From: Vitellaria paradoxa
Lineage: Eukaryota; Streptophyta; Magnoliopsida; Ericales; Sapotaceae
Assembly: GCA_019916065.1 (NCBI GenBank)
Contig: CM034233.1
Span: 16,783,436-16,847,435 of the forward strand
DNA: 64,000 bases
Direction: 5' to 3'
The translations under genes were made by a program, and so were the position numbers. A model generated the notes under the pieces. That model searched no databases. It was not told the DNA's origin and saw only the letters and a program-made list of their open reading frames with translations. Of this stretch, positions 24,964 to 35,259 are shown one piece after another (the first letter of the stretch is position 1; each line of letters begins with the position of its first letter).

Positions 24964-25222
24964 GCGGGGGGACCTGTGAGTGTAACAAGTGGTTGAATTC
25001 TAGCATGGTCTGCAAGCGCCTTTATGCATTGATCTCGGCTCATATGAAGAAGCAAGCACCTTTCTATGAGAAGTTGAACCTACATGCGAATATAATCACA
25101 TTGCCACATAAAATCAAATCCATATTTGGAAACAGTTTCAAAACGAATAACTCCATTCGTTATAAGATTATATATCATTCACTATACTCTGTGTGTGTGT
25201 GCGCGTGTGTGTGTATATGTGC

Positions 25223-25261
<39 letters not shown>

Positions 25262-25773
25262 ACCATGCGAATGTAGGTGTGTGGGTGGCAATGCAAACAA
25301 GGGTAGGGGTGACGGTAGTAAGGATACATTTTTTCTCTAAATAGCAAGAAGCAGACAAAACTAAGGAAATGAGAGAGAGAGTGAAGGGAGAACAGAAGAG
25401 GGGGAATTGAGGAAATGACAAAGCAAACAAATACAAAGAAGAAACATATACTAAGGGGCGGGGGAAGAGAGAAAAGGCAGATATTTGGTGGAAACATGTA
25501 TATAACATTTATATATATAACATGAGAGCTAGAATAGAAGAGTAAGAGAGAGAGAGAGAGAGCGATGTTATCCGCAGATATCTAAGTGAAGGGCCAAAAA
25601 AGCACAAGAAATCCAAACAATAGATTCACCTCATCTTTTAAGAGATAAGAGGAGAAGTGGTTTTTTAAGAATGAAGGTGAAGTATTTGACGATGACCCAA
25701 ATTCATCTTCGTGGCCAATCTTATAGCCACTTGACTTGAAATGAGATTGCTCATCATGCATGAAAAGAAACAT
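24182..25773 (-). CDS. Plant-specific A_thal_3526 (PF09713/TIGR01589) family protein
   Basis: Four minus-strand exons join in phase: 25630-25773, 24974-25079, 24738-24818 and 24182-24234, giving about 127 aa. Exon 1 is Ser-rich and ends SSYLLKDE. Exon 2 opens VQLLIERCLLLHMSRDQC and runs to HARIQPLVTLT. Exon 3 completes V and gives WRELLKENRDFFHGYF plus a Pro turn. Exon 4 is a basic tail, RQIQKKARFARRKLWR, then TGA. The pattern LIERCLxLxMS..CxxAL..HAxIxPxxTxxVWxELxxEN.xFF is that of the plant family named A_thal_3526, whose function is not known. The start is uncertain: ATG 25773 or ATG 25761. The exon 2 donor reads GTCCCC, which is unusual. Introns hold compound GT/GA microsatellites. Confidence 0.85.
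24926..24964. repeat. (GT)n(GA)n microsatellite beside an exon donor
   Basis: gtgtgtgtgtgtgt followed by agagagag..; it begins about ten bases inside the intron from the exon 2 donor at 24973. Confidence 0.9.
25189..25258. repeat. (GT)n(GA)n compound microsatellite in intron 1
   Basis: GT repeats with gcgcgtg interruptions run into about 15 GA units. Several long spurious ORFs arise from it on both strands. Confidence 0.9.
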
Positions 25774-26584
25774 ATGCACCTAAATGTTTAGAACTCCCAC
25801 TGCCTATTTCTTGGGTCCTACGGTATTCAATTTCCATGAATGACCCAACAGTACTGTCGCACTTGTCCACCCCTCCCTGCCAGACTGCCAGTGTAATGGG
25901 CACGTATTTCGACATGACCTCAATCTCACTATGGATGTTTGTACTGTGGCTAAACGAACCAAACCCTTATTTTTTAATGGTTAAAAATTTGTTCGAGATT
26001 GCAAAGAGGATGTGTTTGGTTGGATAAAATTTATCAAAATTTATAAATTTTTACTAATTTTTATATATATATATTTTTAATTAAATTTATTACATATCGT
26101 AGAAACCTTCTTAATAACAACCACCCTCAGCCACCTTTCAAAAAAAAAAAAAAAAAACCACCCTTAGCTAGATCATGGAAACCTCCTTAATAAAATCAGT
26201 TTTTTTTTTTCCCCCCAAATTTTTTGTTTAAAAGAAAGATATGATATGGTATTTCAATTTTTTATTAGACTAAAAACTTAAAAAAAAATAAAACTTTCAA
26301 ATACCTATTTAAAAAAAAAGGAAAAAAAAAACTTTTTAGCATCCAAACTAATTATTTATTTTTTAAAAAATGTTAATGTATCATAAAATCGAATAAAAAA
26401 TTTTTTATTAGAATGATGCCATGCACCGTAAATCTTGTAAATAATCTTTATTTTTATATATATATTTTTATTTTGAAATTAATTATATATTCACACTTAA
26501 CTCATCATTGTTCTAACATTGTCTTTGTACCTGTATAACATTACTCGGGTACAGTATATTAATATCTATTAATGGCTCGTGTAC
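25774..26584. other. Upstream region of the A_thal_3526 gene, then AT-rich DNA
   Basis: 25774-25990 is moderately GC-rich and probably holds the promoter and leader of the minus-strand gene. From about 26010 there is AT-rich sequence with a tgtgtttggttggataaaat MITE-like start, and A- and T-runs. Confidence 0.45.
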
Positions 26585-27051
26585 CAGTGGCGGATCCAAG
26601 ATTTTGTTATAGTGAGGTCAAGCTGATAAATAAAGACAGTGTACTTAACTTATAGATAATCTGTTTTGAAAGATATATTTTATAGGGGTAAAAAGATAAA
26701 AATATCTCAAAAATTATATTATTTTCTAAAGAAATTTTGCTTCTAATGAAGGTAAAACTTACAAATTGTTTGAGGTATAGGGGCAATTTGTTTTGAAAGA
26801 TATATTTTATAAGGGTAAAAATACAAAAATATCTCAAAAATTAAATTATTTTTTAAATAAATTTTGTATCCAGTGGGGGCAAAACTTGTAAATTATTTAA
26901 ATTATATGAGCAATTTGTTTTGAAAGATATATTTTATAGGGAGAAAAGTACAAAAATATCTTAAAAATTATACTATTTTCTACAGAAATTTTACTTCCAG
27001 TAGGGTCAGAGTCAATTGACCTCTCTTGCCCCTACGTGCATCCGCCCTATG
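26585..27051. mobile_element. hAT-type MITE with exact 8-bp target duplication
   Basis: TCGTGTAC occurs at 26577-26584 and again at 27052-27059. The element begins CAGTGGCGGATCC and ends GCATCCGCCCTATG, imperfect inverted ends typical of plant hAT MITEs. The interior has three direct copies (about 127 bp) of caatttgttttgaaagatat with atatctcaaaaatta. 467 bp, no coding. Confidence 0.9.
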
Positions 27052-27816
27052 TCGTGTACACCATTAATTAATCAAGCAACTACTAATTAACTTAATTAAT
27101 GTGATGAACTAGTCAACCAACAGAAACCATGCAAGGTCCCAAGGTTACGAATGAAGAGTCATGAGCCTTTTTCTGTCATTTGAGGCCTTTAAGCACTTTA
27201 ATTTCATCTAATCTTTCACAATTTAATCTGGTCATTCTGAATCCTCCACCACTGCATTTCCCTTGCTGCTACATGCATGTCACTTTTTGTTTTTCTATTT
27301 TTGGATAATAGCTTTTATATATAACTTAATTTGAAAAATCACATTGACATACTTAGATTAAAAAAAATACATTTTTACACACTTAGATAATTAAAATTAA
27401 AGAATTGAATGAACAAATATACCCATCGAGAATCATACCATGGTATAAATTACAAGGCTGGTGAATTAATTATAATAGTATGTGGTATTTTTTTTTAAAT
27501 TATTCAAAGTCAAAATCATTTGTTTGACAGTTTTCTAATTTTTTTTTTAAACTTTTTTAACCTTAAATATAACACGTGTATTTTTTTTAAATATACTAAA
27601 TTTTACATTTAATACACGATTATAAAAGAAATTACTTCTTCTACATTGGTAGACCAACTTCACCAGTAGAACAATGATGACTTTCGATGAGAGAGTGACG
27701 TGGCGGGTTACTAATTTATTACTTTGAATATAATAATTCATTAAAATATGCTTTTAATTTTTTATTACGCACTTATTATTGGTGCTTCATTATTGTGCGT
27801 TTTTTTAGTATAGTAA

Positions 27817-28101
27817 GATGACATTTGGTTTTTTTTTTTTTTTAATTTTTTGTTTTATGTTTTCATTTTATGTTTTTTATTTTTATTATTTAATTTTTTT
27901 ATTTTGGATTAAAACACTCAAAATGACTTTTTGTCATTTTTTATTTTATGTGTAAGTCTATTTTCTATTTTCTAAAACACAAGTGATCAAATGCGTTTTG
28001 AGTTTTTTCTTTATTTTCAAAAACGTAAAATGAAAAATAAGTTTAAAACAGAAAATAGAAATAAAATAAAAATAAAAATAAAAAATAAACCAAATCAACC
28101 C
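27817..28101. mobile_element. MITE, GATGACATTTGG ends, TAA duplication
   Basis: Starts gatgacatttgg, ends ccaaatcaaccc, TAA at 27814-27816 and 28102-28104. The interior is built from ttttctatttt and aaaatagaaa type runs and matches the element at 41483-41822. Confidence 0.7.
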
Positions 28102-28353
28102 TAAGTTTCTCAAATTTATTGTCATTGCCTAGCCGTTACCTTTTTTTTTTGTTTTTTTTTGGGGGGGGGGGGGGGGGAGGGGTATTGTTAAGGAATGTGA
28201 GTAGATAACAGGTTAGGATGTTTCAAAAGGACTTCTGCTTTTTTGGGTTTTCCCCAGGTATGGAATATCTTTCATTATATTTCTTTGAACCAAAGGGGAA
28301 TTTCTTTGCTAGATCCTAAATTAAGCTTTAGGATCTCGACAGTAAATCATTAA

Positions 28354-28477
28354 AGACGTGTTTAGTGAAATGAAAAATATTAAATTTTAAAAATTTTTTA
28401 CAATTATTTACTTTTTATTTTATTACACGTATTACAAATTTATAAATTATCTCACTTTTTATCATTCTAAACACTCT
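28354..28477. mobile_element. Short MITE, TAA duplication
   Basis: Starts agacgtgtttagtgaaatg, ends ctaaacactct, flanked by TAA on both sides. Interior (tattacacgtattacaaat, ctcactttttatcattc) recurs at 17150-17310 and 41835-41950. Confidence 0.6.
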
Positions 28478-28955
28478 TAAATTGTGATCTCTCGTTGTAT
28501 AAATATTTAATGATATATACTATCAAAAACAACAAAAGATTCATCCCTCTTTCTCTCTCTCTATATATATATATGCCCTAGATATCTGAGGCAAGGCCAT
28601 TTTGCATTGCATTGATCCATGAAGGGACATTTGTGGGTTGGCATTTCTATTTTTTGTCCGACATCAACAGCAGAATACCAATTTTGACAAATTAACAACC
28701 TATTTTTTTTTTTTATGGACACATTGGCCTTCTATAATCACAACGACAAACATTACTGTCATTTATATTATATATGTATATTTGGAATGTAATTCCAAGA
28801 TAAATAAGAATGTTATACGTGTAATTACTAATTTATATAGATATAAAATATAAATTTAAAATATTGCTTCCACAAAATTTCCATTTGAAAAAAAAAAAAA
28901 AAAAACTAAATGCATGAATGAGTTGTTGAATAATTTGAAGAGCCCTGTCTATATG

Positions 28956-29001
<46 letters not shown>

Positions 29002-29199
29002 GGCATGTAATTAAATTTGATATTCCAGTGTGGATATTAAATTTGATGTCTAATTTGGTAATAATTCAATTTTAAACCGTTGAATTTTAAAACAGTTTCA
29101 ATATATTGAAATTTTTTTAATTAAAAATTTATAAATGTATTTGAATTGTTGAATGTAAATTGAGCAATGCAGATTAAATTGTGAATTGCCACCGGATTA

Positions 29200-32100
29200 T
29201 CAAATGTGGGTCATCATGAGAGACTGGACATGGGATAAAATGCGGAAATAATCAAAGAACAGAGAAGAGTGCTCTCCCTCTAGCCCGATTCTGCTGAAAC
29301 GGATTCACCCCAGCTAGGTTATTGCATGGACTCCCTCCAATCACGAGATCAAACCCTCCAAACGAATCAATCCATTGCGCCAGCCTAGGAGTAGTCACCT
29401 CTTGAACACCACCCGCGACGTGAATTAGCCTACCCTGCTGGTTCGTTTGCTCCCACCAACTCTGGAGAATGGTCCTGCAAATCTCTGATATCTCCACAGA
29501 AACTACGTTTCTCAAAGGGATTCCAAGCCTGTGCAATGCCACTTCGGCTCCCCCAATTCCAGAGAAGAGCGACAAGACGTTAATCCCAGCAGGGAACAAT
29601 TTCTTCAGCACTGAAAGATGGTATCCGACTGTATCAATCTGTCGACAAAATTCATTTGATGTCTTAGGGACCAGTTCAATCTGAAAACAAAGAGCAGAAA
29701 AAAAAAAAAAATCTTTTTGATAAATAGACATTGGTGGTTGCCTATTTTAAATTCAATAGTTATTGATGATAGATTTGAGTTTTGATAACAGTGGGTGGTC
29801 TTGTACTTATTTCAACCAAGAGCTAACTCAATGAGTGAGGTTTTCCTTATTTCAACCAAGAGCTAACTCAATGAGTGAGGTTTTCCTCGTACTTACGTAA
29901 CACTAGCGTCTTTCACAACCGATATAAGAAACTCCAACAAATATACAACATTACTCTACCTGAAAAGCATTGCCAAGCACTCTAAATCTGTCGGTTCTGC
30001 CGAAGCCCCTTGTGTGGTCCCTTGGAAGCCCCATCAATCTCTCTATCTCATCGGGTTCTAGCGGCGCAACCTTGTTTCTCCCAATCCAAACCAGGTTCCA
30101 TCTTTTGCATTCCCGGAGAACATATTTCTTGACACGCAAAGGCGGCTCTCCATCAGACTTTTCAAGTGCCTTCCTTATCCTGTCACTGAGTTTGGGACAG
30201 CCAGTGCTCGTCAGAAGGCAATTGAACTGCGTTCTAGTGTCCCACGAAGGCCACCATTTCTTGGTTCGAGGAAATGCTTCGTGTATGGTGAGAGGTGGGA
30301 TTGGAAGAAGCTGGAATCTGTTGTCGATTGGAAGATTATGGATGTATCCCCTCTTTCTGGCAGCTGCACAGAAGTATTTGGAGTCTACGAATTCTGGCTC
30401 AATGTCATGTAAGAATCGAGATATTTTGGTCCATACCCCTTTGGGAGTCAGTGCCACATTCTCGTAATAGAAATAGGGAGGACCAATGGCTTCTTCTGGA
30501 AGTTTTCTACGAATTACTGCTCGCGATGGTCCACCTGGTATCCCAAATCCTATCATTGGGTTTGGCAGGTGGCGCACCATCTCAACATATCCATCCACTG
30601 GATCCTTCCCCTGTCCCTTGTGCCGTTTTCCCTTCCACTCCTCATCGTTGTGAAGTTTCCTCTGTCCAAACTCAAAAGAAGAAAGTTAACATCAGTGAAA
30701 TGTTCCTTCTGGATGTCAACTTACAGCATCTACAAAATTCAGAGAGAAAAAGCAACTTAATTTGCATTACTTTCAGGATTCATACGCTAACCTTATTATG
30801 TGAAAGGCATTTGACATTTTCGCATGGTTCTTCTTGATCAAGAAAGTCAGCTTCCTTTGCCATTTGGGCAGCACAGATGAAATCTGAAAGCTCTTCAATT
30901 GGGGTGTCTACACCTTCAATTTTTTAGATGATTTGTAGTATATATCAGGATACAGAGACGAAGCAATGCTAAAGTTGCACCAGAAAACATAATGAAAATA
31001 TAAGCTCATACTGCAGTATTGGCACGCTATTTAATAAAATCTCTTCACATAGTTTAACAACTGACAAGCCCAATAGTTACTCTAAGAGGGCAATCAGAAG
31101 TGATGAGCCCCCCTTCACCTGTAAAAGTAAATGCTGGATGGCAAAAAAATAGAAACAATTGGTGTAAAAGTGACACTTAGTAAAATTTAATCTGAGGAAG
31201 TTAAAAAAAGTTAGTAAAGTTTTGTTGCTTTTGGTGGAGTTTGGTGTCTCAAACGCTAACTATCAAGCAATTACTCATCTTTGCAGTACTAGATACCAAC
31301 CACATCTGTCAATTGCTGTCAAGGCCTCCTCAGCTTCATAACCCATTTCCAGTAGATGTGACAGTATCATATCCTTATCTAAGAAATAGTCTGTGCTTTC
31401 CTGGAAGAAAAAAAAAATCAATCAATTGGAATTTAATCAAAGTAGTAATACCAAAACTTACAAATAATTATATATGTAAAACAAGTCAAATTTAAGTACT
31501 GCTGCTGGATTTGGAAATGGTTCTCAAGAACTTTTAGGAAATCCCACAACTATGGCCAACAGAACAGACAGTGTAACTAAACTTGACATGGGGTTATACC
31601 CTATTGGGACTGTATCTGATATGTAACCTGTTTATCCCATAAAAGCAAAAGAGAAGAAAAGTGGTAAATTTTATGGTCCTTTTCGAAGGCTTTGGCAGTG
31701 TTTAATCGCGGGCAATTCAAAGACTGAGATTCTATATAGATCTAGTTCTGTTGGCTCTTGGCACTATAAACATCTTAGAAAAGGGACTTTAGACTTGTAA
31801 TCTCCTTACAGACACAGGTTCTTTTTCCAAGAAAATAGAAGGAATAAAAAGGTCTTACCAATGTTGCAAATATATGTCAAACAACAGAAAAGTTTGTAAA
31901 AGAACCAAATTTTTGTAGGATGATTGCATCAGGGCAGTGGTGAGTTAGATGCTTACTAGTGGATATCTTATAAGAGAAGAAGAACGAGAGCGTTCACACT
32001 CATACAGAGGGAAGAGAATCCCCAGAGATGTATCATTTGTTAGAAGTTCTTCACAGTAGGGCTTCACTAGATTAAAGCCATCATACAGACGTTGAGGTGT

Positions 32101-35100
32101 TTGAACCTCAGCATGCCACATTTTCAATCTATACAAGAACAGAAAAATGAAATTTTTCGAACATGCTGAGCCTATTGCTCAGCTGGAACACATTTTACCA
32201 TGACACTTTACTTTGTGGCATTTACAGAGGAGTATTTTATCCTCTTCCATTGAATTTCTACAGGGCCTTAGTTTGTTAACCTCTGTGTTCTTCACCCTGT
32301 GTTATATCTTTCATTGTTTTGGCCTCTACCTCTTAAGAAGTTCGCCATTGACAAAGAAGAAAAAGATGTACATGATCAAAGAACATTGTAAGAGCATGTT
32401 TACACAGAATACTGAAGTAAATTACTGGAAAATCAAATTAAAAAAAAAACCTCCTCTCCAGGGCAGCTATCCTCTTCTGAGATGCCATCTTGAACATTGC
32501 TTTCAAAATTGAAAGAGGGTGGATCACCAGAAACATCTTCATCCTGGCGAAGGTTCTCAACAGCCTGCAACATCATATATTTGTGTAAAAAAGAATACAT
32601 TTCTTCAATAAAAAAGCACTAGGATGTAATGTGCTTTTCATTTGTCTGCCACATGTATGCTATTGGAATTTGAGATAGACAACCAGTTGAACCTACTGGC
32701 AGCAAGCAACAACCAATAATCTAAAGCATTCCCTCAAGATGATTACCAGGTGCAGAACTGACATCTAAAAACCAAAAAAAACAAAAAAACAAAACCAAAA
32801 AAAAAAAAAAAAAAGAGAGAGAGAGAGAGAAAGAACATTCATATGCCAAAAGTGGATTCAATAAAATGCCATCACAATGGAATCAACAATATATGATCTT
32901 CTGACAAAAATACTTCATCCATCATACTAGCCAAGGCATCTTTTCCTTCTTGAGAAAAGATCATACTGCTTGTATGCTGGGGTATCGATCAAATACCTAT
33001 GACACCAACTGCTAAGAAACACCATTGCTAATGTAGAAACTGAAAAATAATAAGAGAGGAAACATTATTCAATTTTTTCTTTTTTCTTCACAGAATCACA
33101 ACAGTTTAAAAGCGCTTTCAGTGACAGTGACTTTAGTCGTCAATTTCTAAATTTTCATGGTACAATAAAATCCACTGTTTTGGACTAAAAATAGTAAGAA
33201 TTCTTATGAATTAATATGAAACCATGTTGATTTTAGTGAACCACTGTGCAACTCAAAAGCTTGGAATAATGGTTAAGGGTCAGAATGTAAATCATGAAAA
33301 AGAAGTTAAAAGGAACAGTTTGGTCACCTTGTCAGAATAAAGGTGATGGGCATATCTTTACCCAGCCATCCCTCCTGAATTCCAAATTGCCAAATTGACA
33401 GGACTAGGACAAGGTGACCTTTGGCTTTCTCAAAAGAAGGGTACAAGGATGGAATTCTTAGTGTAATTCTCCAAAAGGAAAAAATGTGAAAAAATTTTGA
33501 ACTCCATTATTACGATCACTCCCGACAAATAAAAACTAAAATGAGTTCTGCATTTTATTTGACCAGCCTGGAAGATTGATGAAATATGGTTATCAACTAT
33601 GTGCTTCCAACTATCATACAATGAAATAAGTTCCAAAGATACCAACACCCAAAAACTATATGTGCTTCCAACTATCATACAATGAAATGAGTTCCAAAGA
33701 TACTAACACAAAAAATTGTGGTACAGAATTCAAAGAAAGAGAAGATTTACCTACCGAATACGTGAGAAGCGCCTCTAGTATTGCTTCTGTATTATTTTCA
33801 CCTACAAAGTATATGAAAAAAATATATGTTCAACCTACATGTCACAAAAGGTAAGAACACTAGTTTTAGTGTTACACACACGCTAATTACCGTTTTCCTT
33901 TGCTGCTCTAATCACCATGTCTTTAGAAAATCCCATTCCCAAAAAGTGACGGATCACCTGGGAGCTGGAAGAACCATCAGAAGAACTAGACTGAATACAG
34001 AAAATGGAAAGCCACGGTAAGGTTCACAACAGTAAGGTTCCAACTTTGCAATGCAATTTACGGTAAATTTCTTTGCACAGGAATGTAAAAAAATGTAATA
34101 GAGCAAACAAATTGATCTACATGGACTAGATGAATAATATATATTATTATATATTTTACTTCCTTTGCAAAACATAATGATGTGTTTTACATGCAGTTTG
34201 GTACCCTACGAAATAACTAAGCATTATTTATAGACCTATTTAAATAAATTAAAAAAAGTACACCAAAACTCTGAAGTTAATACGCCAACTTCCACATCAT
34301 ACTATGCTTCCAATATGTTCTACTATTTTGAAAGATACAAAAATTTAATACATTCTTTTGAACTGAGGTCCAGGTTTACCTCGCCAGTTCCCACAAAAAC
34401 TTCTTGATCAGGAATTCTTGAACCCAAACCAGAAGAAAAAACCCACAAGCCTCAGGAACATCTTCATCAGTGTCCCAATCGACACTGGGGCTCTTTTGCC
34501 ATCAATATTTCCATCCTACACACAATTTAAGACACAGCATGCAGATGGTGGAGGTTAGACTTCACAGGGGGTTAAAGAAAAAGTTGCCATCCTTCTTCTC
34601 GCATTTCCAAGTACTTTTGGAAACAAATCCCAAACCCAACATATCTGCAGCATGGTTGCCAGAGAATGCTAATATCCTAACTAGCAATCCGTGATTTGGC
34701 ATGTGCATTCCAAAAAACATCACACTTTCAACCCATCCTTTAAGTTTAGTGATCCAAACAATTTCCTATCTGTTTACTTGATGTTTTCCCATGAAAATTA
34801 TAAATATCTATTAAATAACCAAAATATAGAAGTAGGATTTGGCAAGAAAATATCTACGCGGGGTCATAATGCACCAATAGCATAAATTATATAAAAGACA
34901 GAAAGAAATGCGTAATTACTGGATTAATTTGAATAAAGAAAACTTTGAATATAAGTCGAGGGGCATTTCAGTAGATAGCGTTTCTCTTAGTCTCAAATTC
35001 TTCGTATAATAAATCACTTTTAACATTTGTGGGTGCTTAAGAGATCCCAACAATGTAATCTACATGGGTCCACATCAATCATACCACATTTGAAGTATGT

Positions 35101-35259
35101 GGAATTCAATCTTCCATTCCCGTTCTCACAATTCCTGCTTAGTGGTAACATTGAACCACACAAACCAAGCAGTGGATGCTGCAAACATGCACTCCAGACA
35201 GAGACATGTGTGCGATATGTCCAAAACATAGGGACAAAATTAGAAAGGGGTGTTACCAT
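29200..35259 (-). CDS. DRM2-like: DRM-type de novo cytosine DNA methyltransferase, reading frame broken at three sites
   Basis: Minus-strand exons: 35257-35259 (ATG, probable; leader exon to 35299), 34380-34515, 33891-33990, 33755-33801, 32451-32564, 31301-31400, 30792-30907, 29960-30661, 29200-29638; about 585 codons if frames are restored (Arabidopsis DRM2 626). N-terminal part is acidic (DWDTDEDVPEA). UBA-like regions: VIRHFLGMGFSKDMV/ENNTEAILEALLTYS and ILSHLLEMGYEAEEALTAID. The catalytic part has the rearranged order: ENVALTPKG, GNAFQ, then LSLFSGIGGAEVALHR, VVSVEIS and SPCNN with the catalytic Cys. Known role: RNA-directed DNA methylation in the nucleus. SPCNN argues against DRM3. Oddities: frame slips near 34491-34498, 34436-34441 and 29301-29302. 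Exon phases agree elsewhere. Confidence 0.9.
29806..29885. repeat. 40-bp perfect tandem duplication in a DRM intron
   Basis: Two copies of cttatttcaaccaagagcta.. ending gaggttttc; starts at 29806 and 29846. Lies in the intron between the two catalytic exons. Confidence 0.9.
31957..32128 (-). other. Exon-like ORF in a DRM intron, unassigned
   Basis: Between acceptor gttcttgtatag and a strong donor gtaagc lies a 172-base stretch with one long open frame (LKMWHAEVQTPQRLYDGFNL, then VKPYCEELLTNDTSLGILFP and onward to IRYPL). It does not fit the DRM frame: in phase 0 it meets TGA after six codons. I do not recognise the protein. It may be an alternative or poison exon, or a gene fragment carried in by a transposon. 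Confidence 0.35.
33601..33722. repeat. 61-bp tandem duplication in a DRM intron
   Basis: Copies at 33601-33661 and 33662-33722, starting gtgcttccaactatcatac, with only a few differences. Confidence 0.85.

Larger units (their letters stand above)
27052..29199. other. Gene-free stretch with two further MITEs
   Basis: AT-rich with long homopolymers (T-run then G-run 28141-28180; A-run 28890) and a (TA)n run at 28960-28998. Two MITEs at 27817-28101 and 28354-28477 are listed separately. No gene seen. Confidence 0.5.

Noticed and set aside
25168..25508. Two long minus-strand ORFs rich in SLSLS and HTHTH
   Set aside because: Arise from the GA/GT microsatellite; periodic, not protein-like.
28590..28640. 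miR393-like text (gcattgatcc)
   Set aside because: Only about ten bases match and no hairpin partner was found.
29970..30837. Long plus-strand ORFs (165 and 180 codons) opposite the DRM gene
   Set aside because: Antisense shadows of the conserved catalytic exon; no family features of their own.
32129..32450. Using the 31957-32128 ORF as a constitutive DRM exon
   Set aside because: Its length (172) and phase break the DRM frame, while exons 32451-32564 and 31301-31400 already join in phase.
29200..35259. Calling the methyltransferase DRM3
   Set aside because: DRM3 as I remember it lacks the SPC catalytic motif; here SPCNN and FSGIGGAE are intact, so DRM1/2-like fits better.
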